Assembly: GCF_029227915.1 (NCBI RefSeq)
Contig: NC_079878.1
Coordinates: 28,981,501 to 29,045,500 of the forward strand
Length of the DNA stretch: 64,000 nt
Source: Hydractinia symbiolongicarpus
Lineage: Eukaryota; Cnidaria; Hydrozoa; Anthoathecata; Hydractiniidae
Direction: 5' to 3'
Shown: piece by piece, positions 37,210-48,539 of the stretch
Layout of the letters: every line of letters starts with the position of its first letter
Position numbering within the stretch: position 1 is the first letter of the stretch
The notes under the pieces: generated by a model
The model's input: only the letters and a program-made list of their open reading frames with translations
Told to the model about the DNA's origin: nothing
The model's database searches: none
Position numbers and translations under genes: made by a program

Positions 37210-39135
37210 ATAATTTAAAAAATCGTTCTGTAAATGAGTTTACTCACAGGGTACTTTCTTTGTATGTACTCGACTATACGGATCAAGCACGGGATTTACG
37301 GGAAATCGCGGGTTTTGGTTTGCCGGCGATTAAACATCTTTTATTCAGCGTCTTATCAAAAATGAAAACATTTTTGAAAACTACAAGTCTCATGCGTTTT
37401 AGTGGTGAAAAGATAATTTAAAAAATCGTTCGGGAAATGAGTTTACTCCCTGGGTACTTTCTTTGTATACTTTCGACTATACGGGCCGAGTCCGGGATTT
37501 ACGGGAAATCGCGGGTTTTCGTTTGCCGGCGATTAAACATCTTTTATTCAGCGTCTCATCGAAAATGAAAACATTTTTGGAAACTACAAGTCTCATGCGT
37601 TTTAGTGGTGAAAAAATAATTTAAAAAATCGTTCGGGAAATGAGTTTACTCCCTGGGTACTGTCTTTGTATACATTCAACTATACGGGCCAAGCCCGGGA
37701 TTTACGGGAATTCGCGGGTTTTCGTTTGCCGGCGATTAAACTTCTTTTATTCAGAGTCTCATCAAAAATGAAAACATTTTTGAAAACTACAAGTCTCATG
37801 CGTTTTAGTGGTGAAAAGATAATTTAAAAAATCGTTCTGGAAATGAGTTTACTCACAGGGTACTTTCTTTGTATGTACTCGACTATACGGGCCGAGTCCG
37901 GTATTTACGGGAAATCGCGGGTTTTGGTTTGCCGGCGATTAAACATCTTTTATTCAGCGTCTTATCAAAAATGAAAACATTTTTGAAAACTACAAGTCTC
38001 ATGCGTTTTAGTGGTGAAAAGTTTTGGTTTGCCGGCGATTAAACATCTTTTATTCAGCGTCTTATCAAAAATGAAAACATTTTTGAAAACTACAAGTCTC
38101 ATGCGTTTTAGTGGTGAAAAGATAATTTAAAAAATCTTTCGGGAAATGAGTTTACTCACAGGGTACTTTCTTTGTATACATTCGACTATACGGGCCAAGC
38201 CCGGGATTTACGGGAATTCGCGGGTTTTCGTTTGCCGGCGATTAAACTTCTTTTATTCAGAGTCTCATCAAAAATGAAAACATTTTTGAAAACTACAAGT
38301 CTCATGCGTTTTAGTGGTGAAAAGATAATTTAAAAAATCGTTCTGGAAATGAGTTTACTCACAGGGTACTTTCTTTGTATGTACTCGACTATACGGGCCA
38401 AGCACAGGACTTACGGGAAATCGCGGGTTTTGGTTTGCCGGCGATTAAACATCTTTTATTCCGCGTCTTATCAAAAATGAAAACATTTTTGAAAACTACA
38501 AGTCTCATGCGTTTTTGTGGTGAAAAGATAATTTAAAAAATCGTTCGGGAAATGAGTTTACTCACAGGGCACTTTCTTTGTATACATTCGACTATACGGG
38601 CCAAGCCCGGGATTTACGGGAATTCGCGGGTTTTCGTTTGCCGGCGATTAAACTTCTTTTATTCAGAGTCTCATCAAAAATGAAACCATTTTTAAAAACT
38701 ACAAGTCTCATGCGTTTTAGTGGTGAAAAAATAATTTAAAAAATCGTTCTGTAAATGAGTTTACTCACAGGGTACTTTCTTTGTATACATTGGACTATAC
38801 GGCCAAGCCCGGGATTTACGGGAAATCGCGGGTTTTCGTTTGCCGGCGATTAAACTTCTTTTATTAAGCGTCTCATCAAAAATGAAAGCATTTTTGAAAA
38901 CTACAAGTCTCATGCGTTTTAGTGGTGAAAAGATAATTTAAAAAATCGTTCGAGAAATGAGTTTACTCACAGGGTACTTTCTTTGTATACATTCGACTAT
39001 ACGTTCCAAGCTCGGGATTTACGGGAAATCGCGGGTTTTCGTTTGCTGGCGATTAAACTTCTTTCATTAAGCGTCTCATCAAAAATGAAAACATTCCTGA
39101 AAACTACAAGTCTTATGCGTTTTAGTGGTGAAAAA
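37210..39135 (+). repeat. 1,926 bp duplicated block, copy 1
   Basis: This block has nine full monomers plus one 100 bp truncated monomer, and recurs at 39,136 with a constant offset of 1,926 bp. Shared markers: TTCTGTAAATG (37,225 and 39,151), CATCGAAAATG with TTTTTGGAAAC (near 37,558 and 39,483), GGTACTGTCTTTG (near 37,656), CACAGGACTTACGG (near 38,403 and 40,329) and GCGTTTTTGTGG (near 38,510 and 40,436). Copy 1 ends with two monomers that copy 2 lacks. Confidence 0.85.
37921..38020 (+). repeat. Truncated monomer (100 bp), first copy
   Basis: GTTTTGGTTTGCCGGCGATT recurs after exactly 100 bp (37,921 and 38,021), so 103 bp are missing. The join runs GTGGTGAAAA then GTTTTGG at 38,020/38,021, deleting the TTCGGGAAATGAG box, the GTATAC element and all four CGGG boxes. 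One G could come from either side. The AT-rich half with its dyad is kept. Confidence 0.9.
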
Positions 39136-40675
39136 ATAATTTAAAAAATCGTTCTGTAAATGAGTTTACTCACAGGGTACTTTCTTTGTATGTACTCGAC
39201 TATACGGATCAAGCACGGGATTTACGGGAAATCGCGGGTTTTGGTTTGCCGGCGATTAAACATCTTTTATTCAGCGTCTTATCAAAAATGAAAACATTTT
39301 TGAAAACTACAAGTCTCATGCGTTTTAGTGGTGAAAAGATAATTTAAAAAAAAGTTCGGGAAATGAGTTTACTCCCTGGGTACTTTCTTTGTATACTTTC
39401 GACTATACGGGCCGAGTCCGGGATTTACGGGAAATCGCGGGTTTTCGTTTGCCGGCGATTAAACATCTTTTATTCAGCGTCTCATCGAAAATGAAAACAT
39501 TTTTGGAAACTACAAGTCTCATGCGTTTTAGTGGTGAAAAAATAATTTAAAAAATCGTTCGGGAAATGAGTTTACTCCCTGGGTACTGTCTTTGTATACA
39601 TTCGACTATACGGGCCAAGCCCGGGATTTACGGGAATTCGCGGGTTTTCGTTTGCCGGCGATTAAACTTCTTTTATTCAGAGTCTCATCAAAAATGAAAA
39701 CATTTTTGAAAACTACAAGTCTCATGCGTTTTAGTGGTGAAAAGATAATTTAAAAAATCGTTCTGGAAATGAGTTTACTCACAGGGTACTTTCTTTGTAT
39801 GTACTCGACTATACGGGCCGAGTCCGGTATTTACGGGAAATCGCGGGTTTTGGTTTGCCGGCGATTAAACATCTTTTATTCAGCGTCTTATCAAAAATGA
39901 AAACATTTTTGAAAACTACAAGTCTCATGCGTTTTAGTGGTGAAAAGTTTTGGTTTGCCGGCGATTAAACATCTTTTATTCAGCGTCTTATCAAAAATGA
40001 AAACATTTTTGAAAACTACAAGTCTCATGCGTTTTAGTGGTGAAAAGATAATTTAAAAAATCTTTCGGGAAATGAGTTTACTCACAGGGTACTTTCTTTG
40101 TATACATTCGACTATACGGGCCAAGCCCGGGATTTACGGGAATTCGCGGGTTTTCGTTTGCCGGCGATTAAACTTCTTTTATTCAGAGTCTCATCAAAAA
40201 TGAAAACATTTTTGAAAACTACAAGTCTCATGCGTTTTAGTGGTGAAAAGATAATTTAAAAAATCGTTCTGGAAATGAGTTTACTCACAGGGTACTTTCT
40301 TTGTATGTACTCGACTATACGGGCCAAGCACAGGACTTACGGGAAATCGCGGGTTTTGGTTTGCCGGCGATTAAACATCTTTTATTCCGCGTCTTATCAA
40401 AAATGAAAACATTTTTGAAAACTACAAGTCTCATGCGTTTTTGTGGTGAAAAGATAATTTAAAAAATCGTTCGGGAAATGAGTTTACTCACAGGGCACTT
40501 TCTTTATATACATTCGACTATACGGGCCAAGCCCGGGATTTACGGGAATTCGCGGGTTTTCGTTTGCCGGCGATTAAACTTCTTTTATTCAGAGTCTCAT
40601 CAAAAATGAAACCATTTTTAAAAACTACAAGTCTCATGCGTTTTAGTGGTGAAAAAATAATTTAAAAAATCGTTC
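39136..40675 (+). repeat. 1,926 bp duplicated block, copy 2 (partial)
   Basis: Repeats the first 1,540 bp of copy 1, including the same truncated monomer, then departs where copy 1 has TTCTGTAAATG (about 38,746) and this copy has TTCGAGAAATG (about 40,672). Differences seen include AAAAAAAAGTTCGGG near 39,346 (copy 1 has AAAAATCGTTCGGG) and CTTTATATAC near 40,502 (copy 1 has CTTTGTATAC). Confidence 0.85.
39847..39946 (+). repeat. Truncated monomer (100 bp), second copy
   Basis: Same deletion with the same join as the unit at 37,921, exactly 1,926 bp downstream. The deletion therefore came first and was then carried along in the block duplication. It is a clean historical marker for that event. 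Confidence 0.9.
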
Positions 40676-43430
40676 GAGAAATGAGTTTACTCACAGGGTA
40701 CTTTCTTTGTATACATTCGACTATACGTTCCAAGCTCGGGATTTACGGGAAATCGGGGGTTTTCGTTTGCCGGCGATTAAACTTCTTTCATTAAGCGTCT
40801 CATCAAAAATGAAAACATTCCTGAAAACTACAAGTCTTATGCGTTTTAGTGGTGAAAAAATAATTTAAAAAATCGTTCGGGAAATGTGTTTGCTCCCTGG
40901 GCATTTTCTTTGTATACTTTTGACTATACGGGCCGAGTCCAGGATTTACGGGAATTCGCGGGTTTTCGTTTGCCGGCGATTAAACTTCTTTTATTCACAG
41001 TCTCATTAAAAATGAAAACATTTTTGAAAACTACAAGTCTCATGCGTTTTAGTGGTGAAAAGATAATTTAAAAAATCGTTCTGGAAATGAGTTTACTCAC
41101 AGGGTACTTTCTTTGTATGTACTCGACTATACGGGCCGAGTCCGGTATTTACGGGAAATCGCGGGTTTTGGTTTGCCGGCGATTAAACATCTTTTATTCT
41201 GCGTCTTATCAAAAATGAAAACATTTTTGAAAACTACAAGTCTCATGCGTTTTAGTGGTGAAAAGATAATTTAAAAAATCGTTCGGGAAATGAGTTTACT
41301 CACATGGTACTTTCTTTGTATACATTCGACTATACGGGCCAAGCCCGGGATTTACGGGAATTCGCGGGTTTTCGTTTGCCGGCGATTAAACTTCTTTTAT
41401 TCAGAGTCTCATCAAAAATGAAAACATTTTTGAAAACTACAAGTCTCATGCGTTTTAACGGTGAAAAGATAATTTAAAAAATCGTTCTGGAAATGAGTTT
41501 ACTGACAGGGTACTTTCTTTGTATGTACTCGACTATACGGGCCAAGCACGGGATTTACGGGAAATCGCGGGTTTTGGTTTGCCGGCGATTAAACATCTTT
41601 TATTCAGCGTCTTATCAAAAATGAAAACATTTTTGAAAACTACAAGTCTCATGCGTTTTAGTGGTGAAAAGATAATTTAAAAAATCGTTCTGGAAATGAG
41701 TTTACTCACAGGGTACTTTCTTTGTATGTACTCGACTATACGGACCAAGCACGGGATTTACGGGAAATCGCGGGTTTTTGTTTGCCGGCGATTAAACTCC
41801 TTATATTCAGCGTCTCATCAAAAATAAAACCATTTTTGAAAACTACAGGTCTCATGCGTTTTAGTGGTGAAAAAATAATTTAAAAAATCGTTCGGGAAAT
41901 GAGTTTACTCACAGGGTACTTTCTTTGTATACATTGGACTATACGGGCCAAGCCCGGGATTTACGGGAAATCGCGGGTTTTCGTTTGCCGGCGATTAAAC
42001 TTCTTTTATTAAGCGTCTCATCAAAAATGAAAACATTCCTGAAAACTACAAGTCTCATGCGTTTTAGTGGTAAAAAAATAATTTAAAAAATCGTTTGGGA
42101 AATGAGTTTACTCCCTACGTACTTTCTTTGTATACTTTTGACTATACGGGCCAAGTCCGGGATTTACGGGAAATCGCGGGTTTTCGTTTGCCGGCGATTA
42201 AACATCTTTTATTCAGCGTCTCATCAAAAATGAAAACATTTTTGAAAACTACAAGTCTCATGCGTTTTAGTGGTGAAAAAATAATTTAAAAAATTGTTCG
42301 GGAAATGAGTTTACTCCTTGGGTACTTTCTTTGTATACTTTTGACTATACGGGCCGAGTCCGGGATTTACGGGAAATCGCGGGTTTTCGTTTGCCGGCGA
42401 TTAAACATCTTTTATTCAGCGTCTCATCAAAAATGAAAACATTTTTGAAAACTACAAGTCTCATGGGTTTTAGTGGTGAAAAGATAATTTAAAAAATCGT
42501 TCCGGAAATGAGTTTACTCACAGGGTACTTTCTTTGTATACATTCGACGATACGGGCCAAGCCCGGGATTTACGGGAATTCGCGGGTTTTCGTTTGCCGG
42601 CGATTAAACTTCTTTTATTCAGAGTCTCATCAAAAATGAAAACATTTTTGAAAACTACAAGTCTCATGCGTTTTAGTGGTGAAAAGATAATTTAAAAAAT
42701 CGTTCTGTAAATGAGTTTACTCACAGGGTACTTTCTTTGTATGTACTCGACTATACGGATCAAGCACGGGATTTACGGGAAATCGCGGGTTTTGGTTTGC
42801 CGGCGATTAAACATCTTTTATTCAGCGTCTTATCAAAAATGAAAACATTTTTGAAAACTACAAGTCTCATGCGTTTTAGTGGTGAAAAGATAATTTAAAA
42901 AATCGTTCTGGAAATGAGTTTACTCACAGGGTACTTTCTTTGTATGTACTCGACTATACGGGCCAAGCACGGGATTTACGGGAAATCGCGGGTTTTTTGT
43001 GTGCCGGCGATTAAACTTCTTATATTCAGCGTCTCATCAAAAATGAAACCATTTTTGAAAATTACAAGTCTCATGCGTTTTAGTGGTGAAAAAATAATTT
43101 AAAAAATCGTTCGGGAAATGAGTTTACTCACAGGGTACTTTCTTTGTATACATTCGACTATACGGGCCAAGCCCGGGATTTACGGGAATTCGCGGGTTTT
43201 CGTTTGCCGGCGATTAAACTTCTTTTATTCAGAGTCTCATCAAAAATGAAAACATTTTTGAAAACTACAAGTCTCATGCGTTTTAGTGGTGAAAAGATAA
43301 TTTAAAAAATCGTTCTGTAAATGAGTTTACTCACAGGGTACTTTCTTTGTATGTACTCGACTATACGGATCAAGCACGGGATTTACGGGAAATCGCGGGT
43401 TTTTGTTTGCCGGCGATTAAACTTCTTATA

Positions 43431-44238
43431 TTCACCGTCTCATCAAAAATGAAACCATTTTTGAAAACTACAAGTCTCATGCGTTTTAGTGGTGAAAAAA
43501 TAATTTAAAAATCGTTCGGGAAATGAGTTTACTCACAGGGTACTTTCTTTGTATACATTGGACTATACGGCCAAGCCCGGGATTTACGGGAAATCGCGGG
43601 TTTTCGTTTGCCGGCGATTAAGCTTCTTTTATTAAGCGTCTCATCAAAAATGAAAGCATTTTTGAAAACTACAAGTCTCATGCGTTTTAGTGGTGAAAAG
43701 ATAATTTAAAAAATCGTTCGAGAAATGAGTTTACTCACAGGGTACTTTCTTTGTATACATTCGACTATACGTTCCAAGCTCGGGATTTACGGGAAATCGC
43801 GGGTTTTCGTTTGCCGGCGATTAAACTTCTTATATTCACCGTCTCATCAAAAATGAAACCATTTTTGAAAACTACAAGTCTCATGCGTTTTAGTGGTGAA
43901 AAAATAATTTAAAAATCGTTCGGGAAATGAGTTTACTCACAGGGTACTTTCTTTGTATACATTGGACTATACGGCCAAGCCCGGGATTTACGGGAAATCG
44001 CGGGTTTTCGTTTGCCGGCGATTAAACTTCTTTTATTAAGCGTCTCATCAAAAATGAAAGCATTTTTGAAAACTACAAGTCTCATGCGTTTTAGTGGTGA
44101 AAAGATAATTTAAAAAATCGTTCGAGAAATGAGTTTACTCACAGGGTACTTTCTTTGTATACATTCAACTATACGTTCCAAGCTCGGGATTTACGGGAAA
44201 TCGCGGGTTTTCGTTTGCCGGCGATTAAACTTCTTTTA
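43431..44238 (+). repeat. Two-monomer local duplication (404 bp)
   Basis: TTCACCGTCTC occurs at 43,431 and again at 43,835, 404 bp apart. The following monomer with TAATTTAAAAATCG and TATACGGCCAAG (each one base short, hence 404 not 406) and the GTTCCAAGCTCGGG monomer are also duplicated. The equivalent stretch near 47.5-47.9 kb has only one copy, so this is a gain in the earlier unit or a loss in the later one. Confidence 0.75.
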
Positions 44239-44730
44239 TTCACAGTCTCATTAAAAATGAAAACATTTTTGAAAACTACAAGTCTCATGCGTTTTAGTGG
44301 TGAAAAGATAATTTAAAAAATCGTTCTGGAAATGAGTTTACTCACAGGGTACTTTCTTTGTATGTACTCGACTATACGGGCCGAGTCCGGTATTTACGGG
44401 AAATCGCGGGTTTTGGTTTGCCGGCGATTAAACATCTTTTATTCTGCGTCTTATCAAAAATGAAAACATTTTTGAAAACTACAAGTCTCATGCGTTTTAG
44501 TGGTGAAAAGATAATTTAAAAAATCGTTCGGGAAATGAGTTTACTCACATGGTACTTTCTTTGTATACATTCGACTATACGGGCCAAGCCCGGGATTTAC
44601 GGGAATTCGCGGGTTTTCGTTTGCCGGCGATTAAACTTCTTTTATTCAGAGTCTCATCAAAAATGAAAACATTTTTAAAAACTACAAGTCTCATGCGTTT
44701 TAGCGGTGAAAAGATAATTAAAAAAATCGT

Positions 44731-45136
44731 TCTGGAAATGAGTTTACTCACAGGGTACTTTCTTTGTATGTACTCGACTATACGGGCCAAGCACGGGATT
44801 TACGGGAAATCGCGGGTTTTTGTTTGCCGGCGATTAAACTCCTTATATTCAGCGTCTCATCAAAAATGAAACCATTTTAGAAAACTACAGGTCTCATGCG
44901 TTTTAGTGGTGAAAAAATAATTTAAAAAATCGTTCTGGAAATGAGTTTACTCACAGGGTACTTTCTTTGTATGTACTCGACTATACGGGCCAAGCACGGG
45001 ATTTACGGGAAATCGCGGGTTTTTGTTTGCCGGCGATTAAACTCCTTATATTCAGCGTCTCATCAAAAATGAAACCATTTTAGAAAACTACAGGTCTCAT
45101 GCGTTTTAGTGGTGAAAAAATAATTTAAAAAATCGT
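44731..45136 (+). repeat. Single-monomer tandem duplication
   Basis: Two adjacent monomers share a linked set of rare variants: AAACTCCTTATATTC, GAAACCATTTTAG and CTACAGGTC. The TAG marker is at 44,878 and 45,081, exactly 203 bp apart. Other HOR units carry this monomer once (near 48,694 and 51,537), so it was duplicated locally. ATTTTAG also breaks the usual dyad. Confidence 0.8.
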
Positions 45137-48100
45137 TCGGGAAATGAGTTTACTCACAGGGTACTTTCTTTGTATACATTGGACTATACGGGCCAAGCCC
45201 GGGATTTACGGGAAATCGAGGGTTTTCGTTTGCCGGCGATTAAACTTCTTTTATTAAGCGTCTCATCAAAAATGAAAACATTCCTGAAAACTACAAGTCT
45301 CATGCGTTTTAGTGGTAAAAAAATAATTTAAAAAATCGTTTGGGAAATGAGTTTACTCCCTAGGTACTTTCTTTGTATACTTTTGACTATACGGGCCAAG
45401 TCCGGGATTTACGGGAAATCGCGGGTTTTCGTTTGCCGGCGATTAAACATCTTTTATTCAGCGTCTCATCAAAAATGAAAACATTTTTGAAAACTACAAG
45501 TCTCATGCGTTTTAGTGGTGAAAAAATAATTTAAAAAATCGTTCGGGAAATGAGTTTACTCCTTGGGTACTTTCTTTGTATACTTTTGACTATACGGGCC
45601 GAGTCCGGGATTTACGGGAAATCGCGGGTTTTCGTTTGCCGGCGATTAAACATCTTTTATTCAGCGTCTCATCAAAAATGAAAACATTTTTGAAAACTAC
45701 AAGTCTCATGCGTTTTAGTGGTGAAAAGATAATTTAAAAAATCGTTCGGGAAATGAGTTTACTCACAGGGTACTTTCTTTGTATACATTCGACTATACGG
45801 GCCAAGCCCGGGATTTACGGGAATTCGCGGGTTTTCGTTTGCCGGCGATTAAACTTCTTTTATTCAGAGTCTCATCAAAAATGAAAACATTTTTGAAAAC
45901 TACAAGTCTCATGCGTTTTAGTGGTGAAAAAATAATTTAAAAAATCGTTCGGGAAATGAGTTTACTCACAGGGTACTTTCTTTGTATACATTGGACTATA
46001 CGGGCCAAGCCCGGGATTTACCGGAAATCGCGGGTTTTCGTTTGCCGGCGATTAAACTTCTTTTATTAAGCGTCTCATCAAAAATGAAAACATTCCTGAA
46101 AACTACAAGTCTCATGCGTTTTAGTGGTAAAAAAATAATTTAAAAAATCGTTTGGGAAATGAGTTTACTCCCTAGGTACTTTCTTTGTATACTTTTGACT
46201 ATACGGGCCAAGTCCGGGATTTACGGGAAATCGCGGGTTTTCGTTTGCCGGCGATTAAACATCTTTTATTCAGCGTCTCATCAAAAATGAAAACATTTTT
46301 GAAAACTACAAGTCTCATGCGTTTTAGTGGTGAAAAAATAATTTAAAAAATCGTTCGGGAAATGAGTTTACTCCTTGGGTACTTTCTTTGTATACTTTTG
46401 ACTATACGGGCCGAGTCCGGGATTTACGGGAAATCGCGGGTTTTCGTTTGCCGGCGATTAAACATCTTTTATTCAGCGTCTCATCAAAAATGAAAACATT
46501 TTTGAAAACTACAAGTCTCATGCGTTTTAGTGGTGAAAAGATAATTTAAAAAATCGTTCCGGAAATGAGTTTACTCACAGGGTACTTTCTTTGTATACAT
46601 TCGACTATACGGGCCAAGCCCGGGATTTACGGGAATTCGCGGGTTTTCGTTTGCCGGCGATTAAACTTCTTTTATTCAGAGTCTCATCAAAAATGAAAAC
46701 ATTTTTGAAAACTACAAGTCTCATGCGTTTTAGTGGTGAAAAGATAATTTAAAAAATCGTTCTGTAAATGAGTTTACTCACAGGGTACTTTCTTTGTATG
46801 TACTCGACTATACGGATCAAGCACGGGATTTACGGGAAATCGCGGGTTTTGGTTTGCCGGCGATTAAACATCTTTTATTCAGCGTCTTATCAAAAATGAA
46901 AACATTTTTGAAAACTACAAGTCTCATGCGTTTTAGTGGTGAAAAGATAATTTAAAAAATCGTTCTGGAAATGAGTTTACTCACAGGGTACTTTCTTTGT
47001 ATGTACTCGACTATACGGGCCAAGCACGGGATTTACGGGAAATCGCGGGTTTTTTGTGTGCCGGCGATTAAACTTCTTATATTCAGCGTCTCATCAAAAA
47101 TGAAACCATTTTTGAAAATTACAAGTCTCATGCGTTTTAGTGGTGAAAAAATAATTTAAAAAATCGTTCGGGAAATGAGTTTACTCACAGGGTACTTTCT
47201 TTATATACATTCGACTATACGGGCCAAGCCCGGGATTTACGGGAATTCGCGGGTTTTCGTTTGCCGGCGATTAAACTTCTTTTATTCAGAGTCTCATCAA
47301 AAATGAAAACATTTTTGAAAACTACAAGTCTCATGCGTTTTAGTGGTGAAAAGATAATTTAAAAAATCGTTCTGTAAATGAGTTTACTCACAGGGTACTT
47401 TCTTTGTATGTACTCGACTATACGGATCAAGCACGGGATTTACGGGAAATCGCGGGTTTTTGTTTGCCGGCGATTAAACTTCTTATATTCACCGTCTCAT
47501 CAAAAATGAAACCATTCTTGAAAACTACAAGTCTCATGCGTTTTAGTGGTGAAAAAATAATTTAAAAATCGTTCGGGAAATGAGTTTACTCACAGGGTAC
47601 TTTCTTTGTATACATTGGACTATACGGCCAAGCCCGGGATTTACGGGAAATCGCGGGTTTTCGTTTGCCGGCGATTAAACTTCTTTTATTAAGCGTCTCA
47701 TCAAAAATGAAAGCATTTTTGAAAACTACAAGTCTCATGCGTTTTAGTGGTGAAAAGATAATTTAAAAAATCGTTCGAGAAATGAGTTTACTCACAGGGT
47801 ACTTTCTTTGTATACATTCGACTATACGTTCCAAGCTCGGGATTTACGGGAAATCGCGGGTTTTCGTTTGCCGGCGATTAAACTTCTTTTATTCACAGTC
47901 TCATTAAAAATGAAAACATTTTTGAAAACTACAAGTCTCATGCGTTTTAGTGGTGAAAAGATAATTTAAAAAATCGTTCTGGAAATGAGTTTACTCACAG
48001 GGTACTTTCTTTGTATGTACTCGACTATACGGGCCGAGTCCGGTATTTACGGGAAATCGCGGGTTTTGGTTTGCCGGCGATTAAACATCTTTTATTCTGC

Positions 48101-48539
48101 GTCTTATCAAAAATGAAAACATTTTTGAAAACTACAAGTCTCATGCGTTTTAGTGGTGAAAAGATAATTTAAAAAATCGTTCGGGAAATGAGTTTACTCA
48201 CATGGTACTTTCTTTGTATACATTCGACTATACGGGCCAAGCCCGGGATTTACGGGAATTCGCGGGTTTTCGTTTGCCGGCGATTAAACTTCTTTTATTC
48301 AGAGTCTCATCAAAAATGAAAACATTTTTGAAAACTACAAGTCTCATGCGTTTTAGCGGTGAAAAGATAATTTAAAAAATCGTTCTGGAAATGAGTTTAC
48401 TCACAGGGTACTTTCTTTGTATGTACTCGACTATACGGGCCAAGCACGGGATTTACGGGAAATCGCGGGTTTTGGTTTGCCGGCGATTAAACATCTTTTA
48501 TTCAGCGTCTTATCAAAAATGAAAACATTTTTGAAAACT

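Larger units (their letters stand above)
40676..48539 (+). repeat. Long HOR domain (about 16-18 monomers per unit)
   Basis: The private variant CTCACATGGTACTTTC marks equivalent positions at 41,303, 44,548 and 48,201 (offsets 3,245 and 3,653). A second marker, GGTTTTTTGTGTGCC with one extra T, lies near 42,993 and 47,050 here (and near 49,688 and 52,735 beyond). A third, TATACGGCCAAG lacking one G, lies near 43,566, 43,970 and 47,625. Units differ by whole monomers gained or lost. The two internal duplications are listed separately. Confidence 0.75.

Noticed and set aside
44549-44869. Longest open frame in the window (106 codons, plus strand) and the family of similar 60-106 codon frames
   Set aside because: It is plain satellite sequence. 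The same peptide text appears wherever a frame happens to stay open (for example 6,160-6,468 minus and 21,897-22,205 plus), and 203 bp is not a multiple of 3, so the frame shifts at each monomer. No start context, domain or codon pattern suggests a gene.
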